A model generated the notes under the pieces. That model saw nothing but the letters and a program-made list of their open reading frames with translations, searched no databases and was not told where the DNA came from. DNA of 64,000 nucleotides from Rhodamnia argentea (taxonomy: Eukaryota > Streptophyta > Magnoliopsida > Myrtales > Myrtaceae), in the NCBI RefSeq assembly GCF_020921035.1, contig NC_063154.1:744001-808000 (forward strand), written 5' to 3'. The translations under genes and the position numbers were made by a program. Below, in pieces: positions 13,275-24,707 of the stretch (positions within the stretch are counted from its first letter, which is position 1; the number at the start of each line of letters is the position of its first letter).

Positions 13275-14978
13275 ACCAAAATCGATCAAAAAGTAGAAAC
13301 AACCTAAGCTGCAAGAGAGGCTTTGAGGCATCAGACAACCTGGATCTGTTCTTAGCAAGCTCTCACCGCAGCGCTCAAGCTGCTCCTTCAACCTAGTAGC
13401 AAGAAGCTTCAGGCAGTCAGATGCCTCTGCCTTTGCCTTAGCAATTCTCTTCTTCTTGTCAGCAATTCGTACACTTCCTTTCTAATGTCAATGGCCTAAC
13501 TTTCTAATTTTCCCTATCGAAAGACAAGAGAAGAATGATCAGAACGTGTTTATAACTCAACATAACATCAAGAGTCAAAGTCAAATCAGAATCGATGCCT
13601 TTTAATAAGCCAAAAGGAAAAGAAAACAAATTTGAATAATGATGAAAACCCTCACCAGATTTAGTAGCGAAGGTCCTGCGACATGGATTGACATATTTCC
13701 TAATGTCATCTTCCTTCGACAGGTTAAACAAGAGACGAACATGATCGGGAGTCATCCCTCCCTGCTTCATTGGAAACCCTTGTTTGTCACAGCCTTCCAT
13801 CATCTTAAACACGTAGCCGAATTGCTGCCTCACATAGAGGACAATCAATAATGGAACTGATTAAAAAAACATTGCCAAAAGCTCCATAAAACTATTGCAG
13901 ACACATACCTCACCCAGACCACCCCTGAGTTCTTGTGAGATCCTATTATCAAAATCTGCCCGACTGCATGAAAAAGATTATAAGGACTTCATTACACCAC
14001 ATCCCTTTTCTTTTGCTATAGAGAAAATCGGCCATTAACCTCTACAGATAATGATATTTCCGACGAAGACAATAAAATAAGACTTAGGATTTACAAGAAT
14101 CATCAAATTGTTATGATCCAATCCTTAAGTATGAAATGCTAGTGATGTTGGATTCCATACAATAAGATCTAGCACGGCAGCATGGCCTATAAAGAACATG
14201 GGTAGCCAGACAAAACCAACATTGAATCCAAAATGTCAAAAAAAAGAATCTCAGTTACCTTTCAGAGCTAAACTAATTGAATAAATATAGTCCTCACCAG
14301 CTTTGGACATGTCTAAGCAATAAAGAATTAGCTTTTTCTTTTATACTAGAAACTGGGTCAGATATCCACGCAAAAAGGTCAGATTTTTATGCTCAGTGTA
14401 CTTGTTAAACAATGAGGTTCATCTGGACCAAGGTTGGAATCTAGTGTTGGAATTTTACTAACAATCGAGGTTGTGCAAAATTGTATTGATAACTGGAGTA
14501 AAAGAACAACAATTGGCTACCAAGGCCATAGTACCATCAAAAGGTACCTATGCTTCGACATTTGCTACGTAACAGACAAGTCAGAACTGGATCATTTGAT
14601 CAGTAACTTTCGATTTCTTTCCCTAGTTTAGAGTTGAAATCAACAATAAGCAACTTTTCTCAACCCAATTTGGAATACCCCAAAATTACTCCCTATTGAT
14701 TACCCCATCCCACAATCTGTCCCTACAATCCATTCAACATTTAGCATTGGCAATTCGTGAGGGCAATTCTAGTCCATAGAAAGATTCAACTTACAGCTTC
14801 TGGTCATCTTCGATTACAAGCTTCTTTTGGCAACCAGTGATGGGATTCACTATATTGAACTTGATGATTATAGACAGGGAGGGAAAAAAAAAAAGGACGC
14901 GTTAGAGAATTGCGAATCTCGAGCGAAAGTCAAACCGAAGTAGAGGCGAGTAAACGAGAGTTGAGAAAGTACCTTCAT
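13275..14978 (-). pseudogene. RPS6 pseudogene A, left copy
   Basis: Derived from the gene for 40S ribosomal protein S6, with introns retained, so it arose by DNA duplication and not by reverse transcription. The ATG is at 14978 and the main exon at about 13824-13656 encodes [20 protein letters not shown], then jumps to [15 protein letters not shown], so roughly 75 central residues are missing. A downstream exon with stops and frameshifts holds the [16 protein letters not shown] region. The right-arm partner at 41150-42854 is almost the same. Confidence 0.85.
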
Positions 14979-15112
14979 GTTGATCGTTGGGAGAGTTGGA
15001 GGGGGAGCGCTTGCATCGAAGGGCCGATTCGCTCCAAGAAGCCGCTTTTGGCCGCCTGAGTAGAGCGGGACTTTCCAGGCGGATTAGGGTTTCGTCTATG
15101 CTTTTTTATATA
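14979..15112 (-). promoter_or_regulatory. Promoter remnant of RPS6 pseudogene A, left copy
   Basis: Read on the minus strand it has TATATAAA (15112-15105) and a telo-box AAACCCTAA (15092-15084), typical of plant ribosomal-protein promoters, then a leader to the ATG at 14978. It matches 41016-41149. Confidence 0.7.
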
Positions 15113-15312
15113 CAGTGTTGTGTCCGGCGTTGACTCTTTACATAGACTAGAATGACCAATTTTCCTCCTTTTTTTAATTCCCTTCTTCTTTTGTTGTTTG
15201 TAAAATGCCGAACCCCCCAAAAATATTTAAAATAAAAATAAAAATAAAAATATTCCGTAAGGTAAAATCTAGGGAGAAAGTGTCATGGATTAGGGTTTTG
15301 GCCTGCGCTTGT

Positions 15313-15355
15313 ATATTCGGTGACATTTGGTGAAAAGTCGCAAATGCTTTTCCAG
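15313..15355 (-). pseudogene. SCPL exon 4 sliver, left copy
   Basis: About 43 bp matching, on the minus strand, the SCPL exon 4 segment that encodes KYCDFSPNVTE (GCGACTTTTCACCAAATGTC). The right-arm equivalent (40754-40810) is longer, so about 40 bp were lost here. Confidence 0.65.
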
Positions 15356-15581
15356 TGCCCAAATGCGAGTTTTTGTGTGAAAAGTGAAGAGACATTCTTC
15401 GAAGCCTTCGTCTTCCGCGAACTGTCAGATTCGGGCGGAGGGAATCTTCCAGCCGCCGGTGGCATGATGGGACCGTCGCTCGCCGACGGGAGGTCGCCGA
15501 ACCAAACGGGGCCAACATAGGTAGATCAATCCAAAAGAAAATTTAGTTTAACCGAGGATGTATATGAACTAATTAAATATG

Positions 15582-17843
15582 TGTTGACACCTAAATTTTG
15601 AATTTTTTTTAAGCACAAAAAAATAAAACTAATTTTAGTTCTAATAAAAAAAATCATCTTTACCATATTTAATTTTTACTCACGCATTGTATCTTGCATT
15701 GGAGTATCGGCGGCACAAATTTGAACTTAAATTTGACAGGCAGGAGGCCACACAATTGTCAAACACGGCAGATTTTGGAGGGCGACACTTGGAGAATTTC
15801 TATTTTTGCATATCATCCCCGAAAGTTTTTTTTTTCTCTGGTCAAATTAAGTGCTCCCTTTTACGCCTAGTCCAGTACAGGAATTGTTTAAAATTAAGAG
15901 TCCACCGAAGCCAATCCGCCACTGTTCAAGCTCGTTTGGTGCTCCTGATTCACACTATCTCGAGCTGTTGTTCAAGAGCAATTCTTTTATTGTTTGGCCT
16001 CTGATCATGCACGGTTTGGTGTTAATTTTGCTACTTTTCAGTCCCGATCTTAGCAGTTGTTTAGTCCTCTGTTCAGTGCTGATTTTTACCGCTGTTTTGC
16101 ATCCGTTCAGCCCTTATTCTAGCTGCAATTTGGTATTGGAATCCCCTGTCGATTAGTGCTGGAATTTGCTGCTGTTCTAGTCTTATTTTGTCACTGTTCT
16201 TAGTCTAAAAAGTGCTATTTTTTGGACGATTTCATTAGCTCTGCAGTGCAGATTTTTGCTAGCCGTTCGGGATCAAGTATCACACTTTTGAGCGCAATCT
16301 CTCCGCTGATTAGGTGCTGTTTGAGGTGCGAAATAGCTGTTGTGATTTTGCCTCACTAGTCCTAATCGTGTATACGAAACCTCCCTAGCTGATTGGTTCG
16401 AGAATTCGCCTGGTGCTCAAAATTTTCTGCTAAAGCTTTGGAATTAGGTAATGATTCTTATCTCGAGATATGCTGGAAGTTGGTGCCACGATTTGAATAT
16501 TTGATTAACTATTTGAGCTATTTCGTGATCCAACGAAATCTTTTTAAGTCGCAGGTGATCAATTAGGAAAATATTTCCTAATTCGCAACCGCACATATGG
16601 ATTTGATTCTATCCATAGGGCTTTAGATGGAATCATTGACATAGCGGGTATTTTGAATTTTTAGGATCTATCTATCGGGCTTTAGATCGAAACTTGATTC
16701 GAAAGAAATTGCGAAATATTCAAGAGGATTTATTTGCTTCCATATTTGAATTGAACTAATTGGATTTGCTATCTTCTTGCAATATTTGAATGCATGTTGA
16801 AAATCTCTAAAAAAATATTGCATATAGGTAATTGCTGCATATAGATTAGATTTACGTTTCATTCTAGATAGAATTGCCATGTTTAATTGAAATTGCATTC
16901 TAGGATAAAATCATATAGATAGGATTGCATGTTTATTTGATTCATAGAATAAATTAGATTAGATCCCCATTCTAGGTTATATTATGCATATTTAGATAGA
17001 TAATTATGCCCAAAATAGCTTATCTTCGATAGGTTAGGGTTTAGGTTCATTTAAACTCTAAGATAAACAAGATAACTATTCCTTTGGCATAGTTTATTTT
17101 AGGGTCATAATTAAATCCGAAAATAATAAAATGTCATATGTGTCATGTCATCATGCATTTGTCATACCATTTGCCATGTCATTAGTTCATCATATAGAAT
17201 TGCATAGTATGGACTTTAATTAATTCGAACCACGTAGTCGATTTAATTAGATTTAATATTATTTGCGTTATAGTTTAGTTTAATTGCATGTTTGGAATAG
17301 TCATGTAGATTAGATTAATTTCATATGCATTCATTCTTGCCATTGCATTTGAATAAAAGTCAAGCATTGCATATAGGTTAGACTTCAATTAAAAAAAAAG
17401 TGAAAATCAAAAAGAGAAAACAAAATTGCTTGGCGCATGCTCCCCGCTTACTTTGAATTCTGGATGTTCATTTAATTGATTGCGCACCCGCATGATAACC
17501 TATGTTTGTGGCTTAGGTTAAAATCAATTAAAGCTGCTTGATCAATTTTTTTCATGAAGTAAAATGGTACCGAAATGGCGTTAAAGTAACTAGCGTAATC
17601 AAGTCCCCGTACCCAAAATCTCCGGTTCGCAGAAATAAAATAGTCCTCTCGTTATTTTATTTAGGTTCCTAATCAACCTATCTTAAATGATTAGTGACGA
17701 CTCCAATTAAAATCTTGGCATGTTAATTATTTGAACCTTAAGTTGCGAATTGATAGAGATTGGGAGGACTTGACCTAGGTTAGTTGCATTAATTAACTTA
17801 GTAATCCATTAACTCGAAGATTGATTTTTTTTAGGTCGCGACA
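15582..17843 (+). mobile_element. Solo LTR shared by both arms, left copy
   Basis: 2262 bp, TGTTGACACC...GTCGCGACA, with target duplication ATATG at 15577-15581 and 17844-17848. There is no second LTR or interior, so it is a solo LTR left by recombination. Its last roughly 280 bp (with GGTACCGAAATGGCGTTAAA) resemble the end of the complete element at 3834. It is at the same place in the right arm (38240-40505) and so predates the inversion duplication. Confidence 0.9.
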
Positions 17844-18348
17844 ATATGCGGGCAGATTGGAAAGGAAATAATTAATGACGAGATGGACCGAGGAGAGACG
17901 TAGGGCTGCTTTGTTACGCGACGGAAATGGATGTATTAATGTTTTGTGCCATACATTCGTGGCGTGAGCTAAGAAGCAAAACAACAGATATCTGTTCCTT
18001 TCTGGCCGGAGGTGCTATAATACCATAGGACATTAACCTGAAATCAGAAGGAAAAGCGCAAATAATTTTCCCTCCTCTTGCGGCTATCCTATGATATTTC
18101 TCTACCTTCTCGGGAGCCGATTACATGATTATCCGATTCTGGCCCTTGGGACTTGTTGCTACCTTCTTATTATGGTGTGGCACATCAAATCAAATAGTAA
18201 AAAGGAATCAAACAGCTCTTCCGAGAGGGATTTTTGAATGATTCATGCCGGTGGGGTAAACTTATCGAGGTCTAACTCCCGACAAAATACCAGCTCAGGT
18301 CTAAAGGCAGTGATCAATCAGCTCTGGTGAAGGAGTTAACTCTATATT

Positions 18349-18373
18349 CTCTCTCTCTCTCTCTCTCTCTCTC
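18349..18373 (+). repeat. CT microsatellite, left copy
   Basis: An uninterrupted (CT)n of 25 bp in F-box pseudogene intron sequence. The related gene has only a short CT run near 61280. The right arm has a GA run at 37710-37735. Confidence 0.9.
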
Positions 18374-19140
18374 AAATACTCTTCACTTGCTAAATTTGGA
18401 CAAATGTTAGTTTGGTCTTTATCTGGTGGCTAACTTCTCTCTTTCCTATTGCTGAACATCGTAAAGCTGGTACTCTCAACCAACTTTATCACGTAGTTGA
18501 CTAGTCGCCAGCTCTTGAGATGGATGAAGGGCTGACGCCGATTAAATTTTGCTCGATTGCATAGTATTGTTGCAGCTGTACACATAAGAGTTAAAAATTC
18601 TCCGAGGCGGTTGGTGGATGTGAGGATGGTACTGTTCGTGGGTTTGACAGGCATGAAACCCTTGTTCAAAATTTAGTGGTTTGCATGCTGGATGTGCTTC
18701 CGGATATTGCATCTTGACGGGGATCATGATATTCAATACCCCTAAAAAGAAAGAAGCAGCTGATAAATGAGAAGATGCTAATTATTCAGGAAAACGGGGG
18801 GGTTATGTGGGAAAGGCGAGTGAGCCCAAACGTGATGTACTCGCCGGGGCACATGCGGAAGCAGAATGACACCGCGACTCTGGTTGTTGGAATAGACGGC
18901 GTGCTGTGCGTTTCGGATCAAAGCACGGGGGAACTCGTCACGAGTTACGTCATGGACCAACCGGTATCATCGGCTTCTTCTTCTTCTTCTTCAGGATAGA
19001 GAAAAGAAAGGGAAGAAGGGTCTCAGAAGATGCTCGGACCGACAGCATTCCTAGAGCTGATGCTCGACCTCTGATCATGTGTTTGCGGCGGGGAATCAAG
19101 AAAGTTGTCGCCACTCACCGCGGAAGGCAAATAAGATGAT

Positions 19141-19988
19141 GGAAGTTTCACTAGAAGTGATGCTGCTCGTTGTTTGAAGTTCGTTTTAGGTTCTTTTTGT
19201 CTTTTCTTTTTTTCTCTTTCAATTGCAGAGAAAAGGAGCAAAAAAGAACGACAAGGAAAGGCAATGTGCATTGACGAGAACGTTGTTGTTCAAGCAAATT
19301 GAAAGAAAAATTATGATGATGTCGCTAAAATTGTGGCCAGTAGAAAATTTCTGCAATAAGTGGGATTTGTCTTATTTTGTTCTTTTCCTATGTTTTTTTT
19401 TTTTGGGGCCAGAAATTTCCTTTTCCTAAATTAACATTGCAATTATAATACCCATTTATTGAGTAACCGATCACTTGTTAAATAATAGAAGTTAGCATAT
19501 ATTGTCTTAAAAATCAATTGTACACCACAAACAATCTGCGACAACTAAATTAATAATACACGGCAATGGGGTTTACAAACATTTCGGAACAAAGAGAAAC
19601 AAAATCAAATGTTTTAAAGAATTATAGCGTTTCTACGCAATGTTAGTGATGACATGATCGATTTGGGCCGTCCAAATAAAAAATGGACGGTCTTGGATTG
19701 ATCCACATCACTCTTTTCAAAATTTCGAAATTTTTCGTTAAAAAATTTATCTTCCTTTTAAAAAGTAATATGGATGAATCCCGACCGTCCATTTTGAAAT
19801 GAACGGTCCGGATCTCTCGATGTCACCCCTACCTTTGTGGCATGGGATCCGGTTCCGACTCGCCGTGCTTTTAAGCCCCTCCCTCACCCACGCTCGCACG
19901 AATTTCTTCTGCTCTCTCTCTCTCTCTTCGATCTCCAACGACCAGACCCCACTCCCCCTCTCTCTTCTTTTTCTCTCTGCGATCGCAG
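19141..19988. other. Region between the F-box pseudogene and VAL-like fragment
   Basis: No gene is recognised. It holds a Phe/Lys-rich low-complexity stretch and, at 19660-19830, two nested copies of a GGACGGTC / GACCGTCCATTT motif that can form small hairpins. The final 100 bp are CT-rich like a plant 5' leader and may be the transposed promoter and leader of the VAL-like gene. Confidence 0.45.
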
Positions 19989-20275
19989 ATGAGGCTCGTA
20001 CGCCACTCCATTGCACATCTCCGAGCTCCTCTCTTCACGGCGACTGCCTCCTCTCGCGAATTTGGGGGATTATGCATTGCTTCCGGCCGTAGACCGCATC
20101 TCCCGCTGCTGCTGCCGCCGCGGCTTGCAGCGATGGCGGCGCCGGCCTCGAGCTCGGCTTCGGCGAAGGCCTGCTTGAACCCGGATTGCTCGGACGCGAA
20201 GCCGGAGAGACCTGGGAAGGGCGCGGACTGACGGCTCCGCGCCGGGGACTTCGCCGAGCTCTGCGATCTATGCGC
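19989..20275 (+). pseudogene. VAL/HSI2-like B3 repressor first-exon fragment, left copy
   Basis: From 20131 it encodes MAAPASSSASAKACLNPDCS, then AKPERPGKG, and after a disrupted codon RLRAGDFAELCDLCA. This spacing of cysteines and the KGW-LR-G-FA-LCD-C pattern match the N-terminal zinc-binding start of VAL-type transcriptional repressors, as I know the family. The conserved Trp is lost and a TGA follows at 20229-20231. The upstream frame from 19989 (MRLVRHSIAHLRAP) may be leader sequence. The B3 domain is absent. The match is from pattern only. Confidence 0.55.
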
Positions 20276-20452
20276 TTAAGCCGGGCTTGTGCATCGAAAC
20301 TTAAATTTTTGTTTTTTTTTTTCTTCCTTCTTGCGTCAAAATTGAATCTTTAAGCCAAGTTACCCAGCCTTCAAGTGGTTGTTACTCACGTTGAAGTGAC
20401 TTTCCTCTATGCATAGCATGGGTTTTCTTATAGAGAGTGAAAGGTTACTAAG

Positions 20453-20460
20453 TATAAATA
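20453..20460 (+). promoter_or_regulatory. TATA box of the NAA10-like gene, left copy
   Basis: TATAAATA lies 116-123 bp upstream of the start codon at 20576, followed by a CT/CCCC-rich leader. It is the best core promoter candidate for the acetyltransferase. Confidence 0.55.
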
Positions 20461-20575
20461 GGATAGCACCGACCTTCCCCCCACCCCCGAAGCTCTTTCT
20501 TCTTCTCCCCCCAACAAACCCAAAACAGAATCCTCCCGCCCAAACTTTGAAACCCAAAAACTCTGAAGATCGGCA

Positions 20576-23261
20576 ATGGCGGCTTCCTTGCGCAGAGCCA
20601 CGGTGCACGATCTCTGCCAAATGGAAGACTGCAGTCAGAGGTGCATCCCCGAGCGCGACGCTTTCTTGGTGCAGCGGTTCACGGTCAGCGTGCTCTGCTG
20701 GCCTCAGCTGCAATGGGTTGCGCAGGGCCATGATGGCCGGATCGTCGGCTATGTCACGGTCGATATGGACCAAAGGGAGGGGATTGCTTACGTCAGGTCC
20801 ATTGCGGTATTGCCGCCTCATCGCCGGAGCGGCCTCGCCACCAAGCTCGTCAACTTGGCTCACTCTGACATGATTCGGGTATTTGCTTTGTACATTTCTG
20901 GTTTGCTTTCTCTTCATTTTTGTTGGCGAGTCTCTGGTTCTGGTTAGGAATGTCTTGTTTTGGAGATTTCACAAAAGCGTAATTAGTAGTCTGGGTTCTG
21001 TTTGTGCGATGCGTAGGATGATCGGAGCTTTAGGTTTACCTGTCTTTTGTCCTTTTCAATCGGGATCCTTCCTCTTCACGACCGTAAATTAACTTAATGT
21101 GTAAGAATTGTACCTATGATTTTCTTGCAAGATTTGCAGTTGTTGCCTCAATGCTGCTGGTTCCCTTTGCCAAAACTAGAGAATGGATGCATTATACGTA
21201 TTAGTTACATTGTAAACAATGCCTGACAAACATGCCTAAGCTTACATAGTTCACATTACTGCGTACATAGCTGTAAAAACAAAATGATGATGGCTTCATA
21301 GAATCACAATGGCATTACAGGACAATGTTGGTGATGTCTCAAACTGTTATGAATGTGCTGGCCAAATATGAAGGAAATACTTGGTGAAGGCTTCTTTCGC
21401 TTTGGCATCATATTTGGCATCCATATTATGCGTCAAGTTTGTTAACTTTTTGCAAGATTTTGACGATTTGAAGTTGAAATTTTTTAGAACACAGTAACAA
21501 CAATGCCATTGATTCTGACTGATATATACAGTGCAACCCTTCTGTAATGGCATGAGTGGTCCCTTGTAGCATGTTGTTATCTAGTTAGTATAGAACTGCA
21601 TAGAATTCCATGGGTCTTAACGGATGATGATGCTCGGGTATTTAATGCAACTGCCCAAAGTTACCGTCAGCAATGAACCCCTATGCTGACTGGGGCAAAC
21701 TATAAGGAAAAGATGAGCAGAAAGCGCTATATGACACTTCAAATGCAAGAAACCCTTGTCATTGTGCTTGTTCATTTAGTTGCTTCTGAAACGACAAATA
21801 CAGAGTAGGAACATGATAAGGATGACTCTATGGCGATTGCTTTTAAAATATGATAATAACTAACAATGCCAGGAGTTTTTATGTATTTCAGGTCGTGTCT
21901 GAAATAGATATTGGCATCCACACCAATCTTAAGTTACATTACATAACTTTGAATATCAATGTAATCAAACTGTATTAGTTGCCTTGGACCATTGTAAAAT
22001 TTGGCACTTGGAAGTTTCCTTGGCTTTTCAAGATTTTATTTCTCAATGTGTAATCATTCCCTCTTCTACACTATTCATGTACTGGGCTCTATTTTTCAAG
22101 TTAGAGAGGAGTTGTGGGCTTGAAGTGGATTGTACTAGATGGTCGAAAGAAAACGGCTGTTCATCCCTGTCCATTTGTTGGTTGAATTAAGGGGAAATAT
22201 CGAAGAGCTTCTTATCGTGTAGTTTGAGGAATTCATTCTGTAAAGTCTATTTAATTAGGCTGAAATCACTTGTAAATGATTTCTATGATGGCTCAATTAT
22301 GATAAGGTGCTTCAGACTCGACAATACCTCTGTTATGTGCACCGTTTCCACTGATACACATTAAATCTGGTTGATGTTATAATTCACTTTCAACTGTCGA
22401 AATTTCATGCTGCAAATACATTTGTTTTAGATGTCTACTTGTCAATTTTAGATAACTTTCTAGCAATAGACTCCTATAAAATATATGTGGAACATCTACG
22501 CATCTTGTATTCATTGTATAAATGCATGTAGGCCTGCGTGGTTTAGTTTTAGTTTGTTTGACTCTTCTAGGCTCTATCAGCTGGTAATTTATGGCGAAGA
22601 TCTTTTTCTGGATGCTACGGGTGAGATCCTAGAAAGCGATTTGGGTAGGCTGCTGTTAATGAAAATTCTAAGCGTATCTACAGATCAGTTGTCCCTTGAA
22701 ATAATTAGATCATACTACACAAGATCCTTTAAAGTTATGGTAAGATTACAAAGGTAATGCAGTTAACATCTTTCTGTATACAACTCAATTCAAATAATAA
22801 TTGTAATTATTGGTTAAATTTTTTCTATATGCAGATCAATGGCTGAACTATGATGTATGTAGTGTGACTTCTATGTTTATCTCTCTCGATTTCATAACCC
22901 CACGATGATATGCTCCAGAATACCTACCTAAATTTTGGGAAGTAAATACGTTCTACCTTGCATGCAGGTTTATGACGCCGAATGTGCGAAAGTAAATGTG
23001 AGGCAGAGTAACGATGTTGCACTCAAGTTCTTCAGTAATAATAGACTGGGCTACACGGAACATGAATTGATGAACCTAAACCATGAAGAGGATGATGGTG
23101 AGCCTTTCTGTGTCTTGAGGAAGCAGCTGAGGGAAAGGCAGGATGTCGAAGATCAGCCTCGACCCGGTGCTGGTGATGGTGGGGGTAATCCAGGAGATGA
23201 GGAAGTTGGACCAGCGAACCATAGGCCAGATGACCTTGGACTGGAGTGGTTGTTCATTTAG
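20576..23261 (+). CDS. NAA10/ARD1-like N-alpha-acetyltransferase, left copy
   Basis: A GNAT-fold enzyme that would transfer acetyl from acetyl-CoA to protein N-termini; NAA10 is the catalytic subunit of the ribosome-bound NatA complex. Exon 1 is 20576-20878 and exon 2 is 22968-23261, joined in phase by a 2089-bp GT/AG intron, giving 198 residues, close to the usual NAA10 length of about 190-200. Visible: LRRATVHDL start, WPQL (42-45), GRIVGYV (54-60), the acetyl-CoA loop RRSGLA (83-88), VNVRQSN and LGYTEHE in exon 2, then an acidic, Pro/Gly-rich tail. The LPENYQ loop is IPERDA and the usual YYADGEDAY motif is missing, so substrate binding has probably changed. The frame is intact and identical to the right copy. 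Confidence 0.85.
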
Positions 23262-23599
23262 GCCGTTTTCTTGATGCCAACTTAATCGCCATTGTCTCTC
23301 AGCACGTACATATGCTTAGCTAGCGTACATGGTTAGGTAGTGGATCTTGGTACAGCTCTGATTCTCCACACTGGCTCATTCAGCCAATTAGCCTTTCATT
23401 TTTGGTTTCTTCCTCAAGGCCACCTTCAGCTTAGTTACCCTGGCTGTTTGGGTTTTGTCAATAATACGATGTTACGGTGGCGGGCGCCACGAAGCTACAT
23501 TTGGTTGAGCTTTTGGGGAAATGCAGTCGTTTCCCACTACAAGGTTTTTCTGCTCAAAGCAAATACCATTTGGTTTGTGACTTTTGGTAATAATCTTTT

Positions 23600-23990
23600 G
23601 CAATGTATGATATCCGACGAAGCATGATATGCATCTTGAAAAGTATTTGCGACTTTTCACCAAATGTCACCGATGAAGTAAGCCCAATGCAATTCGGCTA
23701 GCATTGACATTTACAATATCTACGGCCCTCTGCGGTTCGAAGACCAAAGTGAGCTCCAATTCATTTGCTTTTCTTTTCTTTTTTTACTTTCTTATCTTTT
23801 CCCACTCAAACTTTTGCATTTTGGAGGGATAATATGCAAAACCTTAACCCGAAGAACTTCGTCATTTCTATTTTATCGAAGAAATTGATGCGGAGTGAGG
23901 AATGTAAAAGCAGCGGAAATTGGTGAAGAAATAGTCTAACTTGTTTGTTCTTTAGGCCTTAAATTGTACATTACCTGGGAGAATTCCATC
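23600..23990 (+). pseudogene. SCPL exon 4 plus 3'-end fragment, left copy
   Basis: Bases from about 23605 match SCPL exon 4 from ISDE to the TFHQMSP / KYCDFSPN region and on to the exon 4 donor (AAAGTGAGCTCCAATTCATT). From about 23875 it matches the SCPL 3' untranslated region at 51413-51500 (GAAATTGATGCGGAG). Exons 5-7 are deleted. It lies just downstream of the acetyltransferase, same strand. Confidence 0.75.
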
Positions 23991-24707
23991 TCAAAAAATT
24001 CAATACACCAATCATAGATCCGGGGAGACCATGGTCAGACCTCGTGGGCTCTCCCGGCTAAATTTGCCTAGCACCATCACCAGCGATGATATTACTGCTG
24101 CCTTCGTTGGTGGTGGTGCAGGGTCGTTGCTGCTGGTCCTCACACCAAATCTGCTTCGGCTCGCTGAACCACCGTGCCATTTGCCGGAGCTTTGCAAAAC
24201 TTCTCCGAGCGACCGTTGCTTCTCTCCCCCATTGCCTCATATCACAACTTGAAGCTTTTGGTCGCATCGGACATCGAGCTCCACGGCTTACTTAAAATTT
24301 CTCAGACTACTTCCTCTGTGATAAAACCAGGAGGGCAAATCTGAGCCAGAGCTGCCTTCTACTCGCTCACGTGTGAGGCACATAATCAATGAACATACGT
24401 CAATCTATCAGTTGATGTAAGTAAAACATGCACCAGCACATCAGCGGGTTTGAAACCACTAAATATTTTCTCCACATTCCGATAGCCTAACTTAAATCAC
24501 TCCACCCGCATGTGTGCCAACTCAACTTTCTAAAAATGAAATTTCAGTTGCTGAGACCAAGGAACAGCAACAACCAATGATAAGATGTCCCTGAATTCCA
24601 AGGCAGAGCTAAAAGTTATGAATAACTTCACATTAACAATTCCCTGATTTCTCAACTGTCAAAATTGCCTGAACTGAAATTGCTCAATGATCAAAAAGTA
24701 AAAACAA
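23991..24707. other. Unassigned segment between SCPL fragment and RPS6 pseudogene B
   Basis: Bases 24000-24300 are GC-richer than their surroundings and open in several frames, but I recognise no protein. Bases 24390-24707 match the downstream region of RPS6 pseudogene A (13000-13270) and so belong to the RPS6 duplication unit. Confidence 0.5.

Larger units (their letters stand above)
15391..19140 (+). pseudogene. Scrambled F-box/WD40 pseudogene, left copy
   Basis: This is a broken relative of the gene at 59330-64000. Bases 15391-15513 match the 5' part of exon 1 (GGMMGPSLADGRSPNQ) but lack the F-box. A solo LTR follows (15582-17843), then an SCPL exon 4 start (about 17850-17920), then F-box-gene intron 3 sequence from 17930. 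Exons 4 and 5 are deleted. Exon 6 (VGGCEDGTVRG-like, 18605), exon 8 (18650-18715) and exon 9 (18780-18960) are joined by short remnants. The last part, to 19138, encodes IPRADARPLIMCLRRG and probably matches the parent's final exon beyond the window. It has many stops and is not functional. Confidence 0.85.

Noticed and set aside
15084..15092. Telomere repeat tract
   Set aside because: AAACCCTAA occurs once per RPS6 promoter, as a telo-box, and never in tandem.
20360..20917. 185-codon minus-strand frame, and 154-codon frame at 20409-20873
   Set aside because: They overlap the acetyltransferase exon 1 in other frames. The real frame has the GNAT motifs and the splice that joins exon 2.
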